NCBI GenBank assembly: GCA_902810705.1
Contig: CADDYU010000001.1
Coordinates: 22,541-86,540, forward strand
DNA length: 64,000 nt
Source of the DNA: Methylococcaceae bacterium
GTDB taxonomy: Bacteria > Pseudomonadota > Gammaproteobacteria > Methylococcales > Methylococcaceae
Reading direction: 5' to 3'
Shown here: one piece after another, positions 17,492-29,237 of the stretch
Layout: each line of letters opens with the position of its first letter
Position numbering within the stretch: the stretch's first letter is position 1
Notes under the pieces: model-generated
Seen by the model: only the letters and a program-made list of their open reading frames with translations
Database searches by the model: none
Told to the model about the DNA's origin: nothing
Made by a program: the position numbers and the translations under genes

Positions 17492-18760
17492 ATGAAAAGA
17501 GTCGTTTTTGCCAGGATGCCTGGAGATTCCCGCTTTCGCTATTCGGGCCAACTGCCATTTTCGGATGGGATTCCCACATCGGCCGATGTAAGATTCAAAC
17601 AGCTTCAACAGCAGTTTTGGCTTAGCGGAAACAAGGGGAATATTATCATTGGCGAATCGGTGGGCCGATTATTCGAGATCGACCGTTCACGTTCCTGTTA
17701 TCTCAATATTCTCGATCTCTTCAAGGCCGGCTGGAGCGCCGGTCAAATCGCCTCGGAATTTAATGAAAGCTTCGATTACGTCGTATTCGCCATGGCGAAC
17801 TCGATCCGTCCCCACATGGGGGCGGCTCATGAAAGGATCGCCGCGGTTATAGAGCTTCTGAAGACCAATCTCATCGTCCTTGGCATGGGGATGCAGGAGC
17901 CACTTACCTATAATTATCAGGCGGTGGATGCCGGCACGCTGCGCCTCCTTCGTAAATTCAACGAAAAGGCCAAAATATTCGGGGTACGCGGCCTGGATAC
18001 CGAGGCCTGGCTGCATGCCATGAAAATCGATCGGGCCCGCGCCCTGGGCTGCCCCAGCCTGTACGTCTACCCCAAACATACTTGCCGGATTACCGTCCCG
18101 GATTCTTTTTCGGCCGCCAGCTCGATTCTTACGGCGGGCCACCTGCATATCAGATCCAAGCGAACGCAGGCGCTTCTATCCTTGTTTCAACATAGTAAGG
18201 TCAGCTATGTCATGCAGGACGAGGTATTCCAAGCCTGCCTGGGCAAGGCTTTCGCGCCGGATCAGGAGTTTTACAATGACGTCACCGGGGAATTCGACAA
18301 GGCCGCCGTGAACAAGGTGTTCGAGAAACGCCAAAGGGCCAGACTCCCCTTTCAAGGGTATTGGTACTTTCAAAGCCCGGATACCTGGCGAGCCTTTTGC
18401 GCAAGGCATGATCTTTATATTGGAGACCGTTTTCACGGCGGGGTCGCTGCCATGCAGGCGGGAATTCCGGCGCTGATTATCTGGAACGATCTCAGGGTCA
18501 AGGAACTCACCGGCTTTTTCGGGATCCCGAATATTCCCATTGCCGACTTGCCCGGTAAGTCGGTGGATGATCTCGTGGCCGAGCGGTTATCGAAAGATAA
18601 TATTGAAACCTTTCAAGCCGTTTACAGGCAACGATTCGAGGATTTTAAGCAAGCATTGGAGCAGGCGGGATTGCCCCTGGCGGTGAGCATAGAAAACCCG
18701 GGGAGCAAATTCCAAGCAGAGGGATGGTGGGGGCGCTTTTCGAAGAGAGCCAGCAGCTAG
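17492..18760 (+). CDS. Polysaccharide pyruvyl transferase family protein
   Basis: A 422-residue protein of the PS_pyruv_trans family, which adds ketal-linked pyruvate from phosphoenolpyruvate to sugars of surface glycans. The conserved C-terminal block is clear: YIGDRFHGGVAAMQAGIPAL, with the family's R-x-H pair. The middle contains VVFAMANSIRP and LIVLGMGMQEP, the usual alpha/beta segments. Pyruvylation and sulfation both add negative charge, and Wzt-type recognition of modified chain ends would fit either. It lies 117 bases after the sulfotransferase gene. Some family members have other activities, so the exact reaction is not certain. Confidence 0.78.
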   Translation: MKRVVFARMPGDSRFRYSGQLPFSDGIPTSADVRFKQLQQQFWLSGNKGNIIIGESVGRLFEIDRSRSCYLNILDLFKAGWSAGQIASEFNESFDYVVFAMANSIRPHMGAAHERIAAVIELLKTNLIVLGMGMQEPLTYNYQAVDAGTLRLLRKFNEKAKIFGVRGLDTEAWLHAMKIDRARALGCPSLYVYPKHTCRITVPDSFSAASSILTAGHLHIRSKRTQALLSLFQHSKVSYVMQDEVFQACLGKAFAPDQEFYNDVTGEFDKAAVNKVFEKRQRARLPFQGYWYFQSPDTWRAFCARHDLYIGDRFHGGVAAMQAGIPALIIWNDLRVKELTGFFGIPNIPIADLPGKSVDDLVAERLSKDNIETFQAVYRQRFEDFKQALEQAGLPLAVSIENPGSKFQAEGWWGRFSKRASS

Positions 18761-18870
18761 TTCGAGCAGATTTAAAAGAACCTCGATTTTTCAGATTTGC
18801 CTCGATGGGTTTGCCTTCTCAAGGCAATCGTTCCGCGACGATTTACCCACGCCAAATTAGAAGAATACCG

Positions 18871-19881
18871 ATGCCAGAACCCCGCATAACCGTGTTGATG
18901 CCGGTATTCAACGGGGGCGAATATGTCGGGGCGGCTATCGAAAGCATTCTTGGCCAGACTTTCGGCGATTTCGAGTTTCTCATCATCGACGACGGCTCCA
19001 CCGACGCCAGCCCGGCTATCTGCCGGTCCTATCGGGATCCCCGGATTAGGTGGATCGGAAACGGCGAGAATCTGGGATTGATCGCCACGCTCAACAAGGG
19101 ATTGGATCTTGCCCGCGGCGAATACGTTGCACGAATGGATTGTGACGATATCAGCTTTCCCGAGCGATTCGCGCGGCAGATCGAATTCATGGACCGACAT
19201 CCTGAGATAGGTCTTTGCGGAACTTGGTACGAGCGAGATTCTAATGGCGGAAAGACCATCATGAAACCTGCCGCCGAGGATCACCTCATCCGGTTCTATC
19301 TTATTTTCGACACGGTCTTCGCCCATAACACGATTTTTTTCAGGCGCGATATTCTGGAACGCTATCGATTGCGTTACGACCCTCATTATAAGTACGCGGA
19401 AGATTATGAGTTTTGGGTGCGTTGCTCGCGGCATACCCGGCTCGCCAATATTCCGGAAGTTTTATTGCGTTACCATTATCATTCGGGAAACACCAGCAAC
19501 CAGTTCAAAAGCGAGCAGGTTCGCACAGCGGATCGAATCAGGGGCCTTTACTTGCCGCTTGTAGGGCTTACGGTGAAGGAAGTGGAGCAGCGCCTTCATA
19601 ACGATTTGGTTCAGTTCCGGTTTAAGGGAGATTTGGAGCGGCTCAAGACCGCAGGGGCCTGGCTGGTGGCCCTGGGATCGGCTGCCCGGAGAAACCTTGA
19701 AGTTCCTTGGCCAGTAATTAACCAAGAGCTCGGACGCTATTGGTATGGCGCCTGCGCTAAACGCGCGGATTTGGGTTTGGAAGCCTGGCGCGTGTTCAAT
19801 GCCTATCCGGTCGGAGCTCGGGCGGATTGGACATGGAAAGTGAAGCTGCTGGCCCGCAGTATTCTCCGACGAAAAACTTAA
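18871..19881 (+). CDS. Family 2 glycosyltransferase (tandem copy 1)
   Basis: A GT-A fold inverting glycosyltransferase of 336 residues. The N-terminal ITVLMPVFNGGEYVGAAIES, the DDGSTD nucleotide-binding motif and the metal-binding ARMDCDD segment are all present, followed by SFPERFARQIEF. The start at ATG 18871 is chosen because homology to the next gene begins exactly there; an in-frame start at 18724 would overlap the pyruvyl transferase gene. It is closely related to the following gene along its whole length, including the C-terminal WYGACAK region, so the pair arose by tandem duplication. The donor and acceptor are unknown. Confidence 0.88.
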   Translation: MPEPRITVLMPVFNGGEYVGAAIESILGQTFGDFEFLIIDDGSTDASPAICRSYRDPRIRWIGNGENLGLIATLNKGLDLARGEYVARMDCDDISFPERFARQIEFMDRHPEIGLCGTWYERDSNGGKTIMKPAAEDHLIRFYLIFDTVFAHNTIFFRRDILERYRLRYDPHYKYAEDYEFWVRCSRHTRLANIPEVLLRYHYHSGNTSNQFKSEQVRTADRIRGLYLPLVGLTVKEVEQRLHNDLVQFRFKGDLERLKTAGAWLVALGSAARRNLEVPWPVINQELGRYWYGACAKRADLGLEAWRVFNAYPVGARADWTWKVKLLARSILRRKT

Positions 19882-19926
19882 AGCGCCGACAGGTGGACGC
19901 GTCACAGTTTTCATTAGGGAAATCCC

Positions 19927-20964
19927 ATGCCGCAACCCCGTATAACCGTCCTAATGCCCGTATATAACGGTGAGAAATACTTGCGCGAGGCGATCGGCAG
20001 TGTATTGAGCCAGACTTTCAGGGATTTCGAGCTGTTGATCATCGACGACGGCTCGACCGATGGCACCCAAGAGATTGCCTCCTGGTTTGGAGATCCCAGA
20101 ATTCGCCTGGAGAAAAATGATATAAATCTCGGCTTGATCGCGACCCTCAATCGAGGACTGGATCTCGCTCAAGGAGAATTCATCGCCCGCATGGATTGCG
20201 ACGACATCAGCTTTCCCGAGCGATTCGCGAGGCAGGTCGAGTTCCTGGACCGGCATCCCGATATAGGTATCTGCGGGACCTGGTACAAAAAAATATCCAG
20301 CCATAAAACGGTAACGATACGGGCTCCGGTCGGACATGGCGCGATCCGGTTCTTGCTGTTGTTCGATAATCCATTCTTGCACAGCACCATGGTGATGAGG
20401 CGATCGGTATTGGAAAACAGGGGGCTGCGCTTCGATCCGCGGTATCGGCATGCGGAAGATTACGACTTCTGGGCCCGTGTTTCTGAATCTACCCGAACCG
20501 CTAACATACCCGAGGTGCTGTTGAGTTACCGCTCCCATTCGGACAGTATCAGCCATCGCTTCAAGAACGATCAAGGCGCTGCCGCCGATCGGGTACGCTA
20601 TCGGCAGTTGATCAATCTGGGATTGGCGGCCACTAAGGCCGAAATCGAATTGCACAATGCTCTTGCGAAATTCGAATTTTCCGCCGGCCGGAGGGGTTTG
20701 GAGCACGCCAAAGCCTGGCTGGAAAGGCTCATCGAGCTGGGCTGCCGCCGATATGGCATACCTAAAAAATCCATTTATCAATATCTTGCCCGATACTGGT
20801 ATGGCGCCTGTGGCAAGTACTCCGAGGAAGGATTGGGTATTTGGCGGGTGTTCCGTTCGTCCCCGGTTGGACGAGCGGCGGAATGGGAGTGGCAGTGGAA
20901 GCTTTTTCTCCGCTGCGCGCTGCGTAAGAGCATCGTGGAGCCGGCGGCGGCCGCCCAGCCATGA
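19927..20964 (+). CDS. Family 2 glycosyltransferase (tandem copy 2)
   Basis: A 345-residue GT-A glycosyltransferase with ITVLMPVYNGEKYLREAI, DDGSTD and ARMDCDD motifs as in the copy just upstream. The two proteins share most of the catalytic half and the RYWYGACGKY region near the C-terminus. They differ in the middle and at the tail, so they have probably taken on different donor or acceptor specificity. The stop overlaps the next start by four bases (ATGA), placing it in the same transcription unit as the following GT4 genes. Confidence 0.88.
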   Translation: MPQPRITVLMPVYNGEKYLREAIGSVLSQTFRDFELLIIDDGSTDGTQEIASWFGDPRIRLEKNDINLGLIATLNRGLDLAQGEFIARMDCDDISFPERFARQVEFLDRHPDIGICGTWYKKISSHKTVTIRAPVGHGAIRFLLLFDNPFLHSTMVMRRSVLENRGLRFDPRYRHAEDYDFWARVSESTRTANIPEVLLSYRSHSDSISHRFKNDQGAAADRVRYRQLINLGLAATKAEIELHNALAKFEFSAGRRGLEHAKAWLERLIELGCRRYGIPKKSIYQYLARYWYGACGKYSEEGLGIWRVFRSSPVGRAAEWEWQWKLFLRCALRKSIVEPAAAAQP

Positions 20965-22112
20965 AACTGGCTTTGGTGATTCCGTCCCTCACCGCCGGCG
21001 GGGCCGAGCGCGTGATGTCGATCATGGCCAACCATTGGGCCGCGAAAGGCTGGGGCATTTGCCTCCTGAGTCTCGACGATGGAGCGGCGCCGCCTTTTTT
21101 TCCGCTGGACGGTCGGGTTCGGCATCGGACTTTGGCCTTGTTGGCCGACTCGGCCAATCCCCTGACGGCGGTACGCAACAATCTGAAGCGTCTTCGCGTC
21201 TTGCGGCGGGTGATTCGGGAGGAGAATCCCGATGCCGTCATCAGCTTTCTAGACAGTACCAATGTCCTGACGCTGCTGGCGACGCGGGGCCTCGGCAGGC
21301 CCGTGATCGTATCGGAACACATCGACCCCGGACGGTACCGAATCAAGCCGATGTGGAATCTCCTGCGCCGCTGGGTTTACCCTTTCGCGGATCGCGTGGT
21401 GGTGCTCACCGAGCGGGTGCTGGAATTTTTCCCAGCCTCGCTGCGGCCGCGGCTTGAGGTGATTCCCAATCCGGTTCTAAAACCCGCAAGCGGCGACGCT
21501 CCTGGCCTTGAGCTTCCACCCGGACCCCGAGTGGTGGCCATGGGCCGATTGGCCGAGCAGAAGGGGTTCGATATTTTGCTGAAAGCGTTCGCCCAACTGA
21601 AGGATCGCCATCCGGATTGGAGCCTGGTCCTTCTGGGGGAGGGAGAGCTCCGGCGGCCGCTTGAGCTGTTGCGCGACAGCCTGGGCTTGACGGATCGGGT
21701 GCGGTTGGCGGGGCGGGTCGAGGGTCCCGAGGCGGTTTTGGCCCGCTCGGACCTCTTCGTGCTATCGTCCCGCTTCGAGGGTTTCCCGATGGCTTTGTGC
21801 GAGGCGATGGCGGCGGGCCTTCCGGTGATTTCGACCGATTGTCCCACCGGCCCCCGGGAAATCGTTCGGCCGGGGCTGGATGGTATTCTGGTGCCGCCCG
21901 AAGACCCGGCGGCACTCGCGGCGGCCATGGATCGTCTCATGACCGATTCAGGCGAGCGCCGCCGACTGGCTTCCCGGGCGCCGGAAATCATCGAGCGGTT
22001 CGATTTAAAGAAGATCATGGATTCATGGGAGAAGGTCCTTCTGGCAGTTGGTGCTGCGAATCGGTTCCGGCTGGCCGGCCCGGCCCAATCCAACAATCCA
22101 TCAGAGCTTTAA
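20961..22112 (+). CDS. Family 4 glycosyltransferase
   Basis: A retaining GT-B glycosyltransferase of 383 residues. The N-terminal LVIPSLTAGGAERV glycine-rich loop and the C-terminal SSRFEGFPMALCEAMAAGLPV (E-x7-E motif) are typical of GT4 enzymes, which use nucleotide sugars. VAMGRLAEQKGFDILLKAF marks the start of the C-terminal Rossmann domain. It overlaps the preceding GT2 gene by four bases. The sugar transferred is unknown. Confidence 0.9.
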   Translation: MKLALVIPSLTAGGAERVMSIMANHWAAKGWGICLLSLDDGAAPPFFPLDGRVRHRTLALLADSANPLTAVRNNLKRLRVLRRVIREENPDAVISFLDSTNVLTLLATRGLGRPVIVSEHIDPGRYRIKPMWNLLRRWVYPFADRVVVLTERVLEFFPASLRPRLEVIPNPVLKPASGDAPGLELPPGPRVVAMGRLAEQKGFDILLKAFAQLKDRHPDWSLVLLGEGELRRPLELLRDSLGLTDRVRLAGRVEGPEAVLARSDLFVLSSRFEGFPMALCEAMAAGLPVISTDCPTGPREIVRPGLDGILVPPEDPAALAAAMDRLMTDSGERRRLASRAPEIIERFDLKKIMDSWEKVLLAVGAANRFRLAGPAQSNNPSEL

Positions 22113-22125
22113 TCGGGCAAGGCGA

Positions 22126-23250
22126 GTGAAAATCCTGATTCTCATTCGGGCACTGACCGCGGGAGGCGCCGAGCGGCAAGTGGCCGTGTTGGCGAGAGGC
22201 TTGCGCCGGCAGGGTCATGACGTCAAAGTCGCGGTGTTTTACGGGGGCGGCGTTTTGGAAGCCGATCTCGATCACGCCGATGTGCCCTTGATCGATCTCG
22301 GCAAGAAAGGACGATGGGATACCTTGGGCTTCATATGGCGCCTGGTCCGGATGATTCGACGGGAACGGCCCGACGTGATTTATTCCTGGTTACCGGTGGC
22401 GAACATTCTGACGGTCCTGCTGAAACCGCTGTTCCCGCGGGTGAAAGTGGTCTGGGCGCTGTGTGCCTCGAACATGGATCTCGATCGCTACGATTGGCTG
22501 CTGCGCTTGACCACCCGCATCGAGGCCCGGTTGGCGGCGGCGGCCCGGGTCATCATTTCCAACTCTTACTCAGGCCGAGACTACGCGATCGAAGACGGTT
22601 TCCCGGAAGCAAAGCTCAAGGTCGTGCCGAACGGGATCGATACCCTCCGGTTTCGCCCCGATCGCGAGGCCGGAGCGAGGGTTAGGGCGGAGTGGGGGAT
22701 TGGCGACGACGAGTCGCTCATCGGCTTGGTCGGCCGGCTCGATCCCATGAAAGGGCATGCTTGCTTTCTGCAGGCGGCGGCCTTGCTTCGCGCGCGGCGC
22801 TCCGGTATGCGCTTCGTCTGCGTCGGAGATGGCCCCGAGCATTACAGAGAGTCGTTGCGAACCCTGGCGGGCCAGCTTGGATTGGGTGACCGTCTCATCT
22901 GGGCCGGAACCCGAACGGACATGCCGGCGGTGTACAACGCGCTCGACATGGCCGTTTCTGCCTCCGCCTACGGGGAAGGCTTGCCCAACATGCTCGGCGA
23001 AGCCATGGCCTGCGGCACCCCTTGCGTGGTCACCCGAGTGGGCGATTCGGCCTGGGTGGTCGGCGAGACGGGTGTGGTGGTGCCGCCCGAGGATCCGGCG
23101 GCGTTGGCGGACGCCTGGGCTACGATGCTGCGTCGCATCGAGGAAGAGCGCGCGGGGCTTTCCCGCGCGGCGCGCTTGCGCATCGAGCAGAATCTCAGCG
23201 TCGAGGCCTTGGTGAGAAACACGCTGGCCGAACTCGCGGCGCTTTCTTGA
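22126..23250 (+). CDS. Family 4 glycosyltransferase
   Basis: A 374-residue GT-B enzyme with LILIRALTAGGAERQV at the N-terminus, LVGRLDPMKGHACFLQAA and the E-x7-E block EGLPNMLGEAMACGTP. GTG 22126 is preferred because AAGGCGA precedes it and homology begins there; the open frame extends upstream to 22048 only by reading into the previous gene. It is related to, but clearly distinct from, its two GT4 neighbours. Its stop overlaps the TTG start proposed for the next gene by four bases. Confidence 0.88.
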   Translation: MKILILIRALTAGGAERQVAVLARGLRRQGHDVKVAVFYGGGVLEADLDHADVPLIDLGKKGRWDTLGFIWRLVRMIRRERPDVIYSWLPVANILTVLLKPLFPRVKVVWALCASNMDLDRYDWLLRLTTRIEARLAAAARVIISNSYSGRDYAIEDGFPEAKLKVVPNGIDTLRFRPDREAGARVRAEWGIGDDESLIGLVGRLDPMKGHACFLQAAALLRARRSGMRFVCVGDGPEHYRESLRTLAGQLGLGDRLIWAGTRTDMPAVYNALDMAVSASAYGEGLPNMLGEAMACGTPCVVTRVGDSAWVVGETGVVVPPEDPAALADAWATMLRRIEEERAGLSRAARLRIEQNLSVEALVRNTLAELAALS

Positions 23251-24386
23251 CCAAAATAGGCCACATCATTACCGGCCTTTATCTCGGCGGCGCCGAGATG
23301 ATGCTGTACCGATTGCTAGGCGGAATGGACCGGAGCCGGTTCGAGCCCATGGTCATCTCGCTGCGAGACAAAGGTGCCTTAGGCGAGCGGATTGAAGCCT
23401 TGGGCATCCCGCTGTACACGCTCGATATGCCGCCGGGCCGGCCCTCGACATCGGCGTTGCTCCGATTGCGCCGCAGGGTTCGGGAATTTCGGCCGGACGT
23501 GGTACAGGGCTGGATGTATCATGGCAATTTGGCGGCCTCGCTCGCCGGGCTTCTGGCGGGGCCCCATGTGCCCGTCGCCTGGGGAATCCATTACTCGCTG
23601 TACGATCTCGCCACGGAACGTCCGGCGACTCGGGCCATTATTCGGGCCAGCCGTCTGTTGTCGCGCTGGCCCGCGGCGACGGTATACGTCAGCCGGGTGA
23701 GCGCGGCGCAGCATGAGTCCTTGGGCTTCGCCGGCGCGCGCAAGCGGATCATTCCGAACGGGTTCGACGGCGCGGCTTTTCGCCCGAACATGGAGCTTCG
23801 CCGCGTGTTTCGCGCCGGAATGGAAGCCGGCCAAAAACAGGTCTTGATTGGTCTGATTGCCCGCTACCATCCGATGAAGGATCATGGCAATCTGCTCCGA
23901 GCCGCTCGGATATTAATTCAACGCGGTTACGACGCGCGCCTGGTGCTGGCGGGCCCCGGTGTCGAAGCCACCCATCAAGAGCTGGTGGACAGGATCGAAT
24001 GCCTGGGTCTGTTTGATCGGGTGATCCTGCTGGGCGAGCGCCGGAACGTGGCCGAAATTATGGCGGGGCTGGATATTTTGTGCATGAGCTCCTCCCATGG
24101 CGAGGCCTTTCCCATGATCGTCGGCGAGGCCATGGCCTCCGGGGTGCCTTGCGTGGTCACCGATGTGGGCGACACCGCTTGGCTGGTCGGCGATACGGGG
24201 CGGGTCGTGGCGCCGGGCAATCCCGAGGCGCTCGCCGGAGCTCTGGCGGAACTGATCGATGCGGGGCCGGAAATCCGCCGCCGGATGGGGATAGCGGCGA
24301 GGCAACGAATACTGGACCGGTTCTCCCTGGCCTCCACGGTCGAGGCGTACCAGTCGCTTTATGAGGAATTGCTCGAGGCTCGCTAA
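23247..24386 (+). CDS. Family 4 glycosyltransferase, probable TTG start
   Basis: A GT-B enzyme of 379 residues with IGHIITGLYLGGAEMMLYRL at the N-terminus, IARYHPMKDHGNLLRAA and the E-x7-E block EAFPMIVGEAMASGVP. No ATG or GTG fits the beginning of homology. The TTG at 23247, in a TTGA overlap with the upstream stop, is the best start; the open frame upstream of it is an out-of-frame shadow of the previous gene. A possible terminator follows at 24428-24463, so this may be the last gene of the first transcription unit of the cluster. Confidence 0.85.
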   Translation: MTKIGHIITGLYLGGAEMMLYRLLGGMDRSRFEPMVISLRDKGALGERIEALGIPLYTLDMPPGRPSTSALLRLRRRVREFRPDVVQGWMYHGNLAASLAGLLAGPHVPVAWGIHYSLYDLATERPATRAIIRASRLLSRWPAATVYVSRVSAAQHESLGFAGARKRIIPNGFDGAAFRPNMELRRVFRAGMEAGQKQVLIGLIARYHPMKDHGNLLRAARILIQRGYDARLVLAGPGVEATHQELVDRIECLGLFDRVILLGERRNVAEIMAGLDILCMSSSHGEAFPMIVGEAMASGVPCVVTDVGDTAWLVGDTGRVVAPGNPEALAGALAELIDAGPEIRRRMGIAARQRILDRFSLASTVEAYQSLYEELLEAR

Positions 24387-24427
24387 AGTCGGCGGCGAGC
24401 GGCTCCCGCCCCATTTCAATCTAGCCG

Positions 24428-24463
24428 CCCCGTGTTTCACGGCCGATCCGACGGGGTGTTTTT
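24428..24463 (+). terminator. Possible Rho-independent terminator
   Basis: CCCCGT (24428-24433) can pair with ACGGGG (24451-24456) across a 17-base loop, followed by TGTTTTT. The loop is long and the T-run is short, so the call is moderate. It would separate the glycosyltransferase genes from asnB. Confidence 0.4.
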
Positions 24464-24496
24464 GATCAACGTGCAACCTTAGGAAAACTTCATTAC

Positions 24497-26554
<2,058 letters not shown>

Positions 26555-26558
26555 GACC

Positions 26559-27752
26559 ATGTCCCAGCCCGATGCCTTATATGGCTCCATTACGGAAGAA
26601 AACGACGCCGCTGGGGGAGCCGTGACTCGGAAGAAAATCCTCTACTTCGTCACCGAGGATTGGTATTTCTGCTCGCACCGCCTGCCTTTGGCCATGGCCG
26701 CCAAAGGGGCGGGCTATGAGGTGGCCGTGGCGACCCGCGTGCGCGAGCACGGCGAACCCATCGTGTCCGCGGGCCTGCGCCTGATTCCCTTGAAACTTTC
26801 CCGCGGCGGCCGAAATCCACTGGTCGAGTGGCTGGCCATCTGGCGGCTGTATCGGGTTTTTCGAGCCGAGCGTCCGGACCTGGTCCACAACGTCGCCTTG
26901 AAGCCCGTGCTTTACGGCACGATCGCCGCCCGGTTGGCGGGCGTGCCTCGGATCGTGAACGCCCTGGCCGGATTGGGCCATATCTTCGCCGATGTCGGCC
27001 GATCGAAGCGGATGCTGAGCTCGGTCGTGACGATCGCCTTCCGCTGGTTGCTGAATTGGGGAAAGGGCCGGGTGATCGTCCAGAATCCGGACGATTTCCG
27101 CCGGTTGGTCTCGCTGGGCGCCTTGAATGCGAAAGAGGGCGTTTTGATTCGGGGTTCCGGCGTCGATCTGGAGCAGTTCCGGCCCCGCGCCGAACCGGAC
27201 GGAGCCGTCATGGTGATCTTGGCGGCGCGGATGCTGTGGGAGAAGGGCGTCCGCGAATTCGTCGCCGCCGCCGAGCGGCTGCGAAACGAGGGCGTCAAGG
27301 CCCGCTTCGTCTTGGTGGGCGATGCCGATGCGGAGAACCATTCCGCCATTCCCACCCGGCAGTTGGAAGCCTGGAAAGCGTCCGGCGCGGTCGAATGGTG
27401 GGGGAAGCGCAGCGACATGCCGGACGTACTCGCTCGCTGTCATGTGGTTTGCCTGCCCTCCTATTATGGCGAGGGAGTGCCCAAGGTTCTGCTGGAAGCC
27501 GCGGCGGCCGGCAAACCCATCGTCACCACCGATATGCCCGGCTGCCGGGAGGTGGTGCGCGACGGCGACAATGGGCTCTTGGTACCGCCGCAAGATGTCG
27601 AAGCCTTGGTCGAGGCGCTCCGATGTCTGTTGACGGACTCGGCGCTTCGCAAGCGGATGGGCCGGCGCGGGCGGGAAATCGCCGAGGCCGAGTTCGGGGT
27701 GGCTCGGGTGGTGAGGGAGACGCTGGCGGTTTACAGGGCACTGCTGGCGTGA
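26559..27752 (+). CDS. Family 4 glycosyltransferase
   Basis: A 397-residue GT-B enzyme starting four bases after asnB. The conserved core begins at about residue 25 (KILYFVTEDWYFCSHRLPLA), so the N-terminal 24 residues may be an artefact of start choice; the ATG at 26559 is kept for lack of a better start with a ribosome site. NALAGLGHIFAD, ILAARMLWEKGVREFV and the E-x7-E block EGVPKVLLEAAAAG are present. The pattern resembles PglA-like transferases that add GalNAc or a related sugar to an undecaprenyl-linked acceptor, but this is only a suggestion. It is the last gene of the polysaccharide cluster. Confidence 0.87.
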   Translation: MSQPDALYGSITEENDAAGGAVTRKKILYFVTEDWYFCSHRLPLAMAAKGAGYEVAVATRVREHGEPIVSAGLRLIPLKLSRGGRNPLVEWLAIWRLYRVFRAERPDLVHNVALKPVLYGTIAARLAGVPRIVNALAGLGHIFADVGRSKRMLSSVVTIAFRWLLNWGKGRVIVQNPDDFRRLVSLGALNAKEGVLIRGSGVDLEQFRPRAEPDGAVMVILAARMLWEKGVREFVAAAERLRNEGVKARFVLVGDADAENHSAIPTRQLEAWKASGAVEWWGKRSDMPDVLARCHVVCLPSYYGEGVPKVLLEAAAAGKPIVTTDMPGCREVVRDGDNGLLVPPQDVEALVEALRCLLTDSALRKRMGRRGREIAEAEFGVARVVRETLAVYRALLA

Positions 27753-27842
27753 CGATGGGCGCGTCGCCACGCTGCGCGAGCGGTCATCCGGTCCCAACCG
27801 AGTCCTCGAGCCGCTACGCCGAGGCCGGCGCTTTCACGCGGG

Positions 27843-29195
27843 TCAATTGCCAGCCACGGTCATCTTTTCGATCAAGATCGATCCAGTCCGGGTGTTGCCC
27901 CGCAAGTCCACGTCGTTGCCCACAGCCAAAATTCCCTTGAACATGTCGCGGAGATTGCCGGCGATGGTGATTTCCTCGACCGGGTACTGGATAAATCCAT
28001 TCTCCACCCAGAAACCGGCGGCGCCGCGGGAATAGTCACCGGTTACCAGGTTCACGCCTTGGCCCATCAGGTCCGTGACCAGCAATCCGGTATCCATACG
28101 CCGCAACAGCCCCGGCAGGTCCAGCTCGCCCGGCTCGATGATGAGATTATGCACGCCTCCGGCATTGCCCGTGGATTTGAGACCCAGCTTTCGGGCCGAG
28201 TAGGTGCTCAGCACATAGGACTCCAGCACCCCGTTCCGCGCCAGATAGTGAGGCGCCGTGCGGACGCCCTCGGCATCGTAGGGCACGCTGCCCAAGGCTT
28301 TCCTCAAATGCGGCTGCTCGTGGATTTGCACGAATTCCGGGAAAACCGGCTTGCCCAGATGGTCGAGCAGAAAAGACGACTTCCGGTACAGGTTGCCGCC
28401 CCGGATGGCGCCGACGAAATGGCCCAAGAGGCTGCCGGCGATGTCCGCGGCGTAAATAACCGGGCACTGGCGGGTGCTCAAGGTCCTGGCGCCCAGCCGG
28501 CGGATGGCGCGTTCCGCTGCCTTGCGGCCTACCTCCTCGGGCACTTCCAGGTCGGCGGCATCGCGAGCCACGGTCCACCAGTCGTCCCGCTGCATCTCGC
28601 CGTCCCGCTCGCCGATGACCGAGACGCTCAGGCTGTGGCGACTGGAAGCGTAACCGTGCAGAAAGCCCAAGCTGTTGCCCATGACCCGAAAGCCCTGGAA
28701 GGTGTTCAGGCTCGCGCCCTCGGAGTTGGCGATGTCGGGGTGGTAATTTCGCGCTGCATCCTCGCAGGCGATGGCGATGCCGATGGCGGTATCGGCCTCC
28801 GGTTCCCACGGGTGATAGACATCGAGATCCGGGAATTCAGTGGCGAGCAGATCCGGATCGGGGAGTCCCGCGTACTCGTCCTCGGCGGCATGGCGGGCGA
28901 TGCGGCAGGCGGCCGCCACCGTCTCGCGCATGGCCGCGCGGCTGAGATCCGAGGTGCTGGCCGAGCCCTTGCGCCGGCCGATGTAGACCGTGAGCCCAAG
29001 ACCCCGGCTGCGATGGTGCTCGACGGTTTCCACCTCGCCGAGGCGGGCGGTGACGGAAAGGCCGGATTCGACGCTCACGCCGGCCTCCGCTCCCGTCGCG
29101 CCCTGCCGCGAAGCTTCTTCAAGGCAGTCGGCGACCAGGGATTCGAGTTGGCTGAGCTGGGTTTGTTCGGTGGGGGGTAGGGTGGATTGAGACAC
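27843..29195 (-). CDS. pmbA: Metalloprotease-related protein PmbA/TldE
   Basis: A 450-residue protein, the same length as Escherichia coli PmbA. Features of the family include GLGLTVYIGRRKGSASTSD near the N-terminus, and GNAGGVHNLIIEPG followed by DLMGQGVNLVTGDYSRGAAGFWVENG near the C-terminus. PmbA (TldE) forms a heterodimer with TldD, which carries the catalytic zinc site; the complex degrades or matures small peptides such as microcin B17 and CcdA. The partner tldD is encoded on the same strand about 1.5 kb upstream, separated by a glycosyltransferase-like gene and toxin-antitoxin remnants. Confidence 0.95.
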   Translation of the reverse strand: MSQSTLPPTEQTQLSQLESLVADCLEEASRQGATGAEAGVSVESGLSVTARLGEVETVEHHRSRGLGLTVYIGRRKGSASTSDLSRAAMRETVAAACRIARHAAEDEYAGLPDPDLLATEFPDLDVYHPWEPEADTAIGIAIACEDAARNYHPDIANSEGASLNTFQGFRVMGNSLGFLHGYASSRHSLSVSVIGERDGEMQRDDWWTVARDAADLEVPEEVGRKAAERAIRRLGARTLSTRQCPVIYAADIAGSLLGHFVGAIRGGNLYRKSSFLLDHLGKPVFPEFVQIHEQPHLRKALGSVPYDAEGVRTAPHYLARNGVLESYVLSTYSARKLGLKSTGNAGGVHNLIIEPGELDLPGLLRRMDTGLLVTDLMGQGVNLVTGDYSRGAAGFWVENGFIQYPVEEITIAGNLRDMFKGILAVGNDVDLRGNTRTGSILIEKMTVAGN

Positions 29196-29237
29196 GGGAG
29201 GAGCCCTTAATTTTGAACTTAGTTATCTGGCCGAAAT

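Noticed and set aside
23022..23246. N-terminal extension of the third GT4 gene
   Set aside because: This stretch overlaps the previous glycosyltransferase out of frame and has no homology; the TTG at 23247 fits better.
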